This document shows positions 1 through 6,254 of a stretch of DNA of 6,433 nt, in pieces. This stretch comes from an uncultured cyanobacterium. GTDB lineage: Bacteria; Cyanobacteriota; Cyanobacteriia; Pseudanabaenales; Pseudanabaenaceae. Positions within the stretch are counted from its first letter, which is position 1, and every line of letters starts with the position of its first letter. The notes beneath the pieces are model-generated. The model made no database searches and had not been told where the DNA came from. It saw nothing but the letters and a program-made list of their open reading frames with translations. The stretch covers positions 1-6,433 of the forward strand of contig CAIJEA010000628.1 in NCBI GenBank assembly GCA_903819605.1. Reading direction: 5' to 3'. A program made the position numbers and the translations under genes.

Positions 1-995
1 AACACCAGGTCCTCGATTCCGCACTCGTCAACTCCCCTAATGATTTGAACCGAAATTGTAAGCTTGAGACTAGGGGGATTGTGTTTAATCGCATTAGCAA
101 TTAAGTTTTGAAAAACTCTATAGATATTGACCGAATCAGCGTTAACAACTGGCAAATCAGTTGGAATTTGTAAATCTACTTTAGTATCTTCTTTATCCAA
201 AAGTGGCTGTAGATCAATGATCGCCGCTTGGATGATTTCTTCAATTTTTGTAGGCTGCGGATGAATGACGATACCATGCACTTCATTTACATGAGACTCT
301 AGCAATGAGTTAATTAAGGCTAACTGGCGCTCGCCGCTTTGCTGCATTCGTTCCAAGGTGTTTCTTGGCAGGAAAATTTTTGCATCGGGACTAGTTGCTG
401 ATTGCAACAAATTCTCTAAAACCATTAGTAACCCCGTCACAGGATTGCGGAGATCGTGGGAAACTGCATGAAGAAAAATTGTCAAGGCTTCTTCGGCACG
501 TTTGCGATCGCTAATTTCATTTTGCAAATCTCGATTCTGTATTTCGATCCTCTGACGTTGTTTGGCGATCGTCAAATGAGTGCGTATCCTTACTAAAACC
601 TCTTCATGCTCAAAGGGTTTCGTCACATAATCCACAGCCCCTAAAGATAGTCCCCGCACTTTATCTACCGTTTCTGAAAGTGCCGTCATGAAAATAATCG
701 GAATCTTGGCAGTGTTAGCATTAGCTTTAAGTCGCTGACAAGTCTCAAACCCATCGATCCCAGGCATCATTACATCTAATAAAATCAAATCTGGTTTAAC
801 GTATTCGATTTGCTCGATCGCACTTTCGCCATCGGTTGCCACTAATACTCGTAGTCCCACATCCCGCAATAAATTGACTAGTATACTTAAGTTGGTAGGA
901 TTATCATCTACCACCAACACACAGCCTTCAAGGGCATAACATAAATTTGAGATTTCAGCGTTCACATCTGTTGTGCTTTGAAGGCGATTGCTCAT
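1..995 (-). CDS. Response regulator/histidine kinase fusion (REC-HisKA-HATPase), 3' end outside the window
   Basis: Cytoplasmic two-component signalling protein; 331 codons are visible and the frame is still open at position 1, so the rest of the ATPase domain is missing. Residues about 24-142 form a receiver domain: acidic pair D30-D31 in VLVVDDNPTN, phospho-acceptor D74 in LLDVMMPG, T104, and K126 in VTKPF. A short coiled linker (about 143-172, ending DRKRAEEAL) leads into a HisKA domain with the H-box SHDLRNP, phospho-histidine H180. The N-box NLIANAIKHN (297-306) starts the HATPase_c domain. There is no signal peptide, membrane segment or PAS/GAF sensor, so the input probably comes through phosphorylation of the receiver by a partner kinase (inference). 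The ATG at 993-995 is the only good start: an in-frame TAG lies 21 bases upstream. No Shine-Dalgarno sequence is obvious. The target and the partner are unknown. Confidence 0.93.
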   Translation of the reverse strand, partial: MSNRLQSTTDVNAEISNLCYALEGCVLVVDDNPTNLSILVNLLRDVGLRVLVATDGESAIEQIEYVKPDLILLDVMMPGIDGFETCQRLKANANTAKIPIIFMTALSETVDKVRGLSLGAVDYVTKPFEHEEVLVRIRTHLTIAKQRQRIEIQNRDLQNEISDRKRAEEALTIFLHAVSHDLRNPVTGLLMVLENLLQSATSPDAKIFLPRNTLERMQQSGERQLALINSLLESHVNEVHGIVIHPQPTKIEEIIQAAIIDLQPLLDKEDTKVDLQIPTDLPVVNADSVNIYRVFQNLIANAIKHNPPSLKLTISVQIIRGVDECGIEDLV

Positions 996-1295
996 AGAGT
1001 TTAGACAAAAACTAAGCTAGATTATGGCAGTTGTAAGTCAAGGGTACAAGCTAGAAAATAAAGAAATATAAAAATGCAGAAAGAAAGTCAATGTCAAGAA
1101 GCTTGTTTTTGCAAGTAAGAAATGAAAGCACATCTTACATGCTCTTTTAGGAAATATTGCTGATTAGGATATAACAATTAATAGAATGAGATTGCTAAAT
1201 GCTTACATCGTATTGGTTGCAATCGAGAGAGAATGGAATAAGAAAGAAAGCATTTGAACAAGTGAAAAGCCTATGCAATAAGAGTATTCTTACTG
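996..1295. other. AT-rich spacer upstream of the kinase gene, no gene seen
   Basis: No frame here has coding character and no tRNA-like or other RNA fold was recognised. The promoter of the kinase gene must lie at its left side, reading leftward. A TTGACT and a TAATCT occur on the minus strand around 1020-1042, but they are only 11 bases apart and are not a convincing pair. The right part may include the decayed 5' end of the IS256-type element whose coding remnant starts at 1296, but no terminal repeat could be identified. Confidence 0.5.
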
Positions 1296-1417
1296 CTGAA
1301 TATTCGCAAAGAATTGCTAGATGAATTGCTGAAAGACTATAAAACTCCACCCGACCTATTCTGAAAACAGGAATCATCAAACAACTAACCACCGCATTGG
1401 GGGAGTGAACAGATGCT
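1296..1417 (+). pseudogene. Decayed N-terminus of an IS256-family transposase
   Basis: Reading from 1299 gives NIRKELLDELLKDYKTPPDL, which matches the usual start of one IS256-type transposase group (the family typically begins with LLDELLK.Y..P.DL, then GENG.IKQLTKAL.ER). The codon before it is CTG where ATG would be expected. At 1359-1364 the frame is lost (TTC TGA). It resumes in another frame from 1361 as LKTGIIKQLTTALGE, followed by TGA at 1406-1408 where an arginine CGA would fit. The next codons, ACA GAT GCT, agree loosely with the family. Only about 40 of roughly 400 residues remain and the catalytic DDE region is absent, so this is a dead fragment. The match rests on remembered family sequence, not on a search. 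Confidence 0.68.
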
Positions 1418-1450
1418 ACTTGGCTTTCTTCTCTTGTAGTAGCTTTTTTT
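1415..1450 (+). terminator. Possible weak intrinsic terminator
   Basis: GCTACT (1415-1420) and AGTAGC (1438-1443) can pair as a 6-bp stem with a 17-base loop, followed directly by seven T residues (1444-1450). The stem is short and the loop long, so it may be fortuitous. It lies just after the IS256-type remnant and no intact plus-strand gene precedes it. Confidence 0.3.
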
Positions 1451-1455
1451 GTTTC

Positions 1456-1548
1456 TATAGCAGTCCTAAATCATTTGTGAGAAAGGCAAGGGGCTTAAGC
1501 CCCTTGTTATAAGCTTCTGTTTCTCATTACTCATTTAGGATTGCTATA
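1456..1548. repeat. Miniature inverted-repeat element A (93 bp, TA ends)
   Basis: The outer 29 bases at each end (1456-1484 and 1520-1548) are inverted copies matching at 24 of 29 positions; both begin TATAGCA and continue with TCCTAAAT after one variable base. The centre holds a perfect 20-bp palindrome, CAAGGGGCTTAAGCCCCTTG (1487-1506). The ends can be read as a TA duplication (1456-1457, 1547-1548) around TAGCA...TGCTA, as expected for elements moved by IS630/Tc1-mariner-type transposases. It is too short to code for a protein. The whole element could fold as a long hairpin in RNA. Classification as a MITE is inference from structure. Confidence 0.72.
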
Positions 1549-1550
1549 TA

Positions 1551-1650
1551 AGTACATCGGCATAATTAAAACCCAGAGCCAAAACCAGTGGCGCACGCGC
1601 AGCGTGCGCCACTGGTTTTGTGGTTTTATATTTAATTGTGCCCAGCTACT
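1551..1650. repeat. Miniature inverted-repeat element B (100 bp) with perfect GC-rich core hairpin
   Basis: The outer 20 bases (1551-1570 and 1631-1650) are inverted copies with 16 of 20 matches; both contain GGCA, one variable base, then AATTAAA. The core is a perfect 19-bp stem (1580-1598 with 1602-1620), its left arm CAAAACCAGTGGCGCACGC, around a 3-base GCA loop. TA dinucleotides border both sides (1549-1550 and 1651-1652), consistent with a TA target duplication. It starts two bases after element A ends. No coding capacity. MITE-like status is inferred; the hairpin core may be an independent palindrome lodged inside the element. Confidence 0.72.
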
Positions 1651-1963
1651 TAGGTAGCAACTTGGGTTAAATTATTATCATAATTTTAAAGCCATCAAAA
1701 CTCTGCAAATAAAAGATTTTGATGATTTTTTGATTTGTCAGAGATAGCCTTATATCAAGGTATAAGCTTGAAATGTTACGAAAATATAAAGCCTAATTAG
1801 ATGCTCAATATGAACAGAATTGCTAACACTTATCTAAGTATAAAGACTTAATACAAATCCTTTATAACATCAAGATTTTTGTCTTATGTAAACTGCCCTG
1901 TAAATTTTTAGGTAAACCAGAGCTTAGTGTCAAAAATTTTCAAAACATATTGGTGTTATAGCT
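1651..1963. promoter_or_regulatory. AT-rich leader upstream of the CnfR-like gene
   Basis: This 313-base stretch must carry the promoter of the gene at 1964 unless the promoter lies within the repeats upstream. Several TATAA-like hexamers occur (for example 1761-1766, 1785-1790, 1839-1844, 1863-1868), but none has a good -35 box at about 17 bases. A weak hairpin pairs CATCAAAA (1693-1700) with TTTTGATG (1717-1724) and is followed by a T-rich run. No operator could be assigned. Confidence 0.35.
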
Positions 1964-3598
1964 ATGGCTTATAAGATATCCAGCGATTGTGTCGCCTGTT
2001 CGTCTTGTATATCTGTTTGTCCGACAGGAGCAATTTCGATTCAGCAAGGTAATTATTGGATCGATCCTGCTATCTGTAATAACTGTGAAGGATACGCTCC
2101 AAAACCTCTATGTGTTAGTAGCTGTAATATTGGGGCTTCCATACCACTACAGCCCAAAAAAGGAAGGGTGAAATCTATTGAAAATCACCTAGTGATTAAC
2201 CCCAGCCTATTTACTAATAGTATAAGTACTCCCTTTAGCTCCGCGATCGCTATTTGGGAAGCATGTAATTTACTCTCGCAAAGGCGATCGCTACCTTGGT
2301 CACTAGATGAGTCAGGGACTCTGGTGTATGAGAGATCGGTCAGTCAAGGCAAAGGCACAATTAGTTTGAGATTGAACAATATCATCAATTTTAGTTATCC
2401 GCGATCGCATTTAGAATCTCAAACGATCCTTGCTTCTGATACGCTCGATATTCGTGCCACCTGTATGCACTTAATCTATGCAGCCTACGCCACCACCTTA
2501 GAAAAACCTTGGGAGCAAGAGTTTAGTATTAGTGATAGTCAAATCGAAGAATATCTCGGTTTAGATAAGCGCAAAGACTTAACCAAATCAACGAAGTTAA
2601 ATCTAATTAAGACGCTTGCTATGCAACCTTGCTGGATTACTGCCCAGATTGATTGGCCGAAGCAAGGCAAAGTAGAAGCTTTCTCTTTACCCGAAAGTCC
2701 TCTTTGGAATTTATTAGAAGTTGTACATCATTTTCATGAAGATGAAGAAGGCTGTAAACATCTTGTGGGGCTTACTTTTAGGGTTCAAGCAGGTACGTGG
2801 GCAAAACATTTTTTAAATAAAAAAGAATGTTATTCAGGCAGAGCTTTTTATCAATATAGTCATTTGCCAAAATCGCTGCTAGGCGCAATCATGAGCATCT
2901 GGCAACAGCATGAAGGCGCAGCGAGAATGTTGCTCTGGCTTCTATTTAAAACCCGCATGGGAGATCAACAAAGAATTATGGTCATTACCCTAATGCGAGT
3001 TGCCTATGGTGAAGATCGGGTCAATCAAGCAATTTCGCAACGGGAAGAAAGAAAACGCTTACTCAAAATGTTTGAGAGTGATTTGGAAGTAGTCAATCGT
3101 TATGGACTCAAGCCAGTATTTGACCCTGTTAGCTATCCCACGGAAATCCAACCCCTATGGTCAAAGCTAGCAGATATACCTGATGATGCTGAGGCGGCTC
3201 TTGATTTCTGGATTAACGATGGCAGTTGCAATCTCCGACTCACTGATGTAGGTCCACGCGGTAAGTGGCAAATGTTAATCAATGCAAGGATTCTATCTTT
3301 TGAGCTAATAGCGGATTGGGAACAACCTACGGAACTTGCCCGCAAAAAACGCAAATTTGAGCGATCGCAAAATCAGTCTACTAAGCAAAGAAGCTCTGGC
3401 AAAAAAGTCCAAACTACTAGTCAGTCATTACTTTCAGGTGAACAAATTGCCACATTACGCAAAAATTTGCAAATTAGTCAGCGCACCTTAGCTGAGAAAA
3501 TTGGCAAAAGTCAAAGTTGGATTCGCGATGTGGAGAATGGACGATTTCAAGCAAAGCAGAATGAACAACAATTAATCCGCCAAGCATTAGGTCTGTAA
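1964..3598 (+). CDS. cnfR: CnfR/PatB-type regulator: 2x[4Fe-4S] ferredoxin domain plus C-terminal HTH
   Basis: Probable cytoplasmic DNA-binding activator. In cyanobacteria, CnfR (PatB in Anabaena) switches on nitrogenase genes under low oxygen, its iron-sulfur domain being the presumed oxygen sensor. Visible here: C9-x2-C12-x2-C15-x3-C19-P, a classic 4Fe-4S motif, and a second set C38-x2-C41-x8-C50-x3-C54; C54 is followed by N, not the usual P. Residues about 70-455 are a long alpha-helical-looking middle region. A basic linker (about 459-487) precedes an XRE-type helix-turn-helix, about 492-540, with SQRTLAEKIGKSQSWIRDVE. Ferredoxin domain first and HTH last is the CnfR/PatB order, and 544 residues is in the usual range. 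The ATG at 1964 places the first Cys at residue 9; an in-frame TAG lies at 1925-1927; no Shine-Dalgarno is seen. Four HIP1 sites suggest a long-resident gene. No nif genes are visible nearby, so a paralogue with other targets remains possible. Confidence 0.78.
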   Translation: MAYKISSDCVACSSCISVCPTGAISIQQGNYWIDPAICNNCEGYAPKPLCVSSCNIGASIPLQPKKGRVKSIENHLVINPSLFTNSISTPFSSAIAIWEACNLLSQRRSLPWSLDESGTLVYERSVSQGKGTISLRLNNIINFSYPRSHLESQTILASDTLDIRATCMHLIYAAYATTLEKPWEQEFSISDSQIEEYLGLDKRKDLTKSTKLNLIKTLAMQPCWITAQIDWPKQGKVEAFSLPESPLWNLLEVVHHFHEDEEGCKHLVGLTFRVQAGTWAKHFLNKKECYSGRAFYQYSHLPKSLLGAIMSIWQQHEGAARMLLWLLFKTRMGDQQRIMVITLMRVAYGEDRVNQAISQREERKRLLKMFESDLEVVNRYGLKPVFDPVSYPTEIQPLWSKLADIPDDAEAALDFWINDGSCNLRLTDVGPRGKWQMLINARILSFELIADWEQPTELARKKRKFERSQNQSTKQRSSGKKVQTTSQSLLSGEQIATLRKNLQISQRTLAEKIGKSQSWIRDVENGRFQAKQNEQQLIRQALGL

Positions 3599-3615
3599 AG
3601 GCATAAACCAGTTAG

Positions 3616-3660
3616 TAAAGAGTGACAGTGCAAAACGCTGCCACTCTTTATTGGCTTTTA
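3616..3660 (+). terminator. Probable intrinsic terminator of the CnfR-like gene
   Basis: TAAAGAGTG (3616-3624) pairs with CACTCTTTA (3642-3650); after one A/C mismatch the stem continues with CAG (3626-3628) and CTG (3638-3640), leaving a 9-base loop. A loosely T-rich stretch (TTGGCTTTTA) follows. It begins 18 bases after the stop codon, the right place to end the upstream transcript. Confidence 0.6.
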
Positions 3661-3708
3661 CGAGCAATTATTACGGAACAAAGTTATGAGGATGTGTAAG
3701 GTAGAGAT

Positions 3709-3744
3709 AGGCGATCGCCTTTTGTCATCATCAAGCGCGATCGC
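3709..3744. repeat. Two HIP1 palindromes
   Basis: GCGATCGC occurs at 3711-3718, extended to the 12-bp palindrome AGGCGATCGCCT (3709-3720), and again at 3737-3744. HIP1 is the over-represented octamer of many cyanobacterial genomes. The second copy ends four bases before the inverted repeat of the insertion sequence. Confidence 0.85.
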
Positions 3745-3748
3745 TAAC

Positions 3749-3771
3749 GGGTGTGACCAAAATTTGATGTA
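3749..3771 (+). repeat. Terminal inverted repeat, left end of the ISKra4-type element
   Basis: Begins GGGTGTGACCAAAATTTGAT. It matches the reverse complement of 4867-4889 at 20 of 23 positions, differing at positions 4, 9 and 12. It lies just beyond the transposase C-terminus, as expected for a right-hand (gene 3') IS end. Confidence 0.8.
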
Positions 3772-3775
3772 GCAA

Positions 3776-4853
3776 TTAGAGAGAGAAACCATAGCGATTG
3801 ATTTTAGACCAGAATTGCTACCAACGCCCTTTAGTATAAGACAAAGTTCTAAGGCTCAAAGCTACAGAAGCGCCCCAATCTTTCCATTTTATGCCAGAAC
3901 ACCCCAAGTGAGCCTTGATAATTACTTTGCAAGCCGATTCGGTGATCCCCGAACCGATTGGTAAATTCGAGGAGATGGCTTCAACATAAAGCATTTGGTG
4001 ATGATGATTGCGAAAATAAGTAATAGCATCTTGGAGCCCTTGGAGAATAGATTGAGAAACTCGCTTGGAGTGAATGGTTTGCATTTCTGCGAGTAAGCTT
4101 GCTGCCGCCCCAACTTCATGTTTAAGGCTGTGACAATGAGTATCCTTCCAAGCTTTTTGTGCCTGTTCATCGTGTGGATAAATCGCCTTGGCTACGTTGT
4201 CTAAGTAATGGGTGGCATGGTAAAATTCCAATGTTTGGGTATTGGTTACAGTATTCAGAAAAGCCCAGTTTTCGGGTGCGCCATCGGCTAAACCATTGAT
4301 AATGGGCGTTGGGATAATTGCTTGACAGTCTCAACTTCCAGTTGGAGTCGTCCTAAAAAAGTCTCTCGTCCATATTCTGGAGCCGCAGCAATATAAGTTG
4401 TGTGTTGCCTCTCCCCTTTTTGGTTGTACAAGCTAATCGTACCTACCATTGCTTGGCGATATCCTTCATCACATAACAACATACATGTCCCATCTAATCC
4501 GATGCTCACCGTCGGAATTGCTATGTCCAGTTTTGGGGTGCGGTAAGTCCAGTCTTCTTCTTTGCTAAGGGCGATTGCCAACTGCATCCACTAAGGTTTG
4601 CACGAATGAACGATGTACATCTCTGCCATGATTCTCTCGTAAGTCTTCGACTTGTCTCACACTACTCATTTCTGCATATTTGTGGCTGATCTGCTTGGCT
4701 GATCTTGGCGTTGAGGTAATGATGATCCTTGCATCTACTTCTAATGGAAAGTATGGTGTTCCTCCTAGTACTCCCTTGATATACGTGGCGCTTTACGGCG
4801 ATGCAGCCATAGGGCGTTTGATACGTTTTCGCCTGTTTTCCCTTACTCGTCAA
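3776..4853 (-). pseudogene. ISKra4-family transposase, frameshifted remnant
   Basis: A DDE-type transposase can be followed in pieces on the minus strand. From TTG at 4853 it reads LTSKGKQAKTYQTPYG up to VYQG. The frame shifts near 4775 and continues GGTPYFPLEVDARIII, then KYAEMSSVRQVEDLRENHG, to about 4579. A second shift gives ALSKEEDWTYRTP, the first acidic motif SIGLDGTC, and GYRQAMVGTISLY. Near 4300-4320 two further shifts occur around NYPNAHY before GLADGAPENW (second acidic motif), YHATHYL and LPIGSGITESACK (Glu motif). A TAG at 3818-3820 interrupts KGRW*QFWSKI, and the natural end is likely TAA at 3776-3778. All three acidic motifs survive but the reading frame does not. The length, about 360 residues if repaired, is near that of compact family members. 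Recognition is by remembered family motifs. Confidence 0.85.
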
Positions 4854-4866
4854 TATTTTTCCCTCT

Positions 4867-4889
4867 TACATCAAATTCTGATCACGCCC
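4867..4889 (-). repeat. Terminal inverted repeat, right end of the ISKra4-type element
   Basis: On the minus strand it begins GGGCGTGATCAGAATTTGAT, 20 of 23 matches to 3749-3771. It lies 14 bases upstream of the TTG start of the transposase remnant, leaving little room for any longer N-terminus. Confidence 0.8.
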
Positions 4890-4893
4890 TATT

Positions 4894-4940
4894 CAAACCC
4901 TTAAAGTTGCGCCCCGCAGGGGCGCAACTTTAAGGGTTTG
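4894..4940. repeat. Perfect 22-bp hairpin with GCA loop (hairpin C)
   Basis: 4894-4915 and 4919-4940 are exact inverted copies around GCA; the left arm begins CAAACCCTTAAAGTTGCGCC. It lies 22 bases beyond the stop codon of the minus-strand oxidoreductase gene and four bases outside the IS end. It may stabilise or end that transcript, but no T-run follows on either strand, so it is better described as a palindromic repeat than as a standard terminator. Confidence 0.8.
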
Positions 4941-4962
4941 GGTAATTTATTTGGACAAGTAC

Positions 4963-6219
4963 TTAGCTTTCAGAAAATATTTTAGGTTGGTTATTAAATT
5001 GTTCTACTCCAACCAGTTCAGCGACTCGATAGGCTGAGGCGATCGCCCCTTCATGCAAACCATCACCGAGATAAGCTCCAGCATGGTAAGTATTATTCTC
5101 ACCATTAGTGGCTACTACTTCATCGCGATATCGAAAAGATTCTGTAGTATACAAAGGAGTATGATGCTTTTGGATGTGAATAAAGCGATCGCGAGCAATT
5201 AACTCCTCCAGTTGGTAAGATAGGAAATATTTTTGTGGAGATGAAATATTGCAAAGCTGGTTCAGATAACTGTTGTAGCCCCAACGGGTATCCGTTTGAA
5301 AGAAATCAAATTCTGACGGTTGTTGGATACCATAGCGATCGTAAATGGAAGCATCTTTATGGACTACACTATCCACATGATTAGCTTGCCAATGGGAAAA
5401 TCGTTTGATTTCTGATGTAGTTGGATTGGCTAACAGGGCAATAACTTGATCGGGTGGCGCTGCAAATACGACCTTGTCAAATTCCTGAACTTCACCTGTG
5501 GATTGCACAATCTTGATGGAGCCTGGGCTTCTGACAATGCGATCGACTTCCACATTTAGCAAAATCTTTCCCTTAAATCGCGCCAAAATTTTTTCAATGT
5601 AGGAATAAACTCCACCTTGAATTCTGAGCCATTTGACCGCAACATCATCTCGTAAAACAGGCATCGCCAATTCTGCTGGAAAATCATCAATCATCTCCAA
5701 AGGCATAGAGTAACTATACATAACTAGCAACTTTAGCCAAGTATTGCGAGTACAGGGACGTTTTAAATATTGCGATACAGGCTGATTATAGAAATCTTTT
5801 ATAGTTGCAAATCTTATCCTTAGCCATAATTTTGCGGAACGGGCATAAAGAGTATCAAGGCGAAGATATTCGATGAAACGACGAATACCTGTAAAGTTGT
5901 TCTGAATGGAGCTTTTTGATAGATAGTGGCTTCCATTCTTAAAAAACATCGCCGAGCCAAGATTGACAGGTTCTAGTTCTACTTCTAACTCTTGCATCAG
6001 TCTTAAGAAGTTATGAAATGTAGTGGGAAATTCGATTACTCCGCATTCGAGAATCTCTTGGCAGTCAGATTGGTTCGGTTGCACATTCTTGTTCAATGTC
6101 CGAATATGTCCACCTAAGCTTGCTTGTCGCTCAAAAACAGTAACTTGATGTCCCTGTTTATCGAGGAGGTAGGCTGTTGCCATACCACTAGCACCACCAC
6201 CAATAATCGCAATTTTCAT
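4963..6219 (-). CDS. FAD-dependent oxidoreductase, COG2907-like NAD/FAD-binding protein
   Basis: Flavoprotein of 418 residues, probably soluble; substrate unknown. The N-terminus is a Rossmann fold: IAIIGGGASG with G7, G9 and G12, then E30 at the end of strand 2 for the FAD ribose, and SLGGHIRT (34-41), the GG motif of amine-oxidase/phytoene-desaturase-type proteins. DKVVFAAPPDQVIALL (248-263) and the C-terminal HAGAYLGDGLHEGAIASAY (about 379-397, including the FAD-contacting GD at 385-386) complete the FAD-binding pattern. H287 in VVHKD and GYNSYLNQL (314-322) resemble features of the COG2907 group, often found beside lipid-modifying genes in other bacteria (family knowledge from memory). 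The ATG at 6217-6219 puts the FAD motif at residue 3; an in-frame TGA lies at 6235-6237 (minus strand), and a weak GAGA may serve as ribosome site. The upstream gene has the same direction with a 71-base gap, so co-transcription is likely. Confidence 0.82.
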   Translation of the reverse strand: MKIAIIGGGASGMATAYLLDKQGHQVTVFERQASLGGHIRTLNKNVQPNQSDCQEILECGVIEFPTTFHNFLRLMQELEVELEPVNLGSAMFFKNGSHYLSKSSIQNNFTGIRRFIEYLRLDTLYARSAKLWLRIRFATIKDFYNQPVSQYLKRPCTRNTWLKLLVMYSYSMPLEMIDDFPAELAMPVLRDDVAVKWLRIQGGVYSYIEKILARFKGKILLNVEVDRIVRSPGSIKIVQSTGEVQEFDKVVFAAPPDQVIALLANPTTSEIKRFSHWQANHVDSVVHKDASIYDRYGIQQPSEFDFFQTDTRWGYNSYLNQLCNISSPQKYFLSYQLEELIARDRFIHIQKHHTPLYTTESFRYRDEVVATNGENNTYHAGAYLGDGLHEGAIASAYRVAELVGVEQFNNQPKIFSES

Positions 6220-6254
6220 AATAGAGTTCTCAATTCATAGAATAAATATTGAAT

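Larger units (their letters stand above)
3749..4889 (-). mobile_element. ISKra4-type insertion sequence, ends present, transposase decayed
   Basis: A 1141-bp unit is bounded by 23-bp inverted repeats (3749-3771 and 4867-4889) and contains one minus-strand transposase gene of ISKra4 type filling almost the whole length. The coding part is broken, so the copy cannot move by itself, but its ends could still serve a transposase supplied by another copy. No direct target duplication was seen: the outer bases are CTAAC on the left and TATTC on the right. It carries no HIP1 octamer, unlike the surrounding genes, consistent with a mobile origin. It lies between the CnfR-like gene and the oxidoreductase gene and disrupts neither. 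Confidence 0.8.

Noticed and set aside
1195..1392. Open frame of 65 codons on the minus strand
   Set aside because: It overlaps the plus-strand IS256-type transposase remnant, which explains the sequence better; the hydrophobic product is probably a mirror of it.
1456..1650. CRISPR array or attachment-site array
   Set aside because: The repeats are inverted, not direct, with no regular spacers, and no cas-like or integrase gene is present.
1730..1766. Sigma-70 promoter for the CnfR-like gene
   Set aside because: TTGATT (1730) and TTGTCA (1735) lie upstream of TATATC (1751) and TATAAG (1761), but no pair has an acceptable spacing with good hexamers, so no site is assigned.
3922..4170. Open frame of 82 codons on the minus strand
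   Set aside because: It is an alternative frame of the C-terminal transposase piece, whose true frame carries LPIGSGITESACK.
4854..4889. Transposase reading frame extended upstream of the TTG at 4853
   Set aside because: The frame has a TAA after five upstream codons and would run into the terminal inverted repeat, so the gene most likely starts at or near 4853.
3741..4897. Direct target duplication around the ISKra4-type element
   Set aside because: Bases outside the two ends (CTAAC and TATTC) do not match at any length tried.
4680..4904. Open frame of 74 codons on the plus strand
   Set aside because: It lies antisense to well-recognised ISKra4-type transposase coding pieces and runs across the IS terminal repeat; the product has no recognisable feature.
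4894..4940. Hairpin C as a standard intrinsic terminator of the oxidoreductase gene
   Set aside because: The stem is in the right place, but no T-run follows it on the minus strand, so it was kept as a palindromic repeat.
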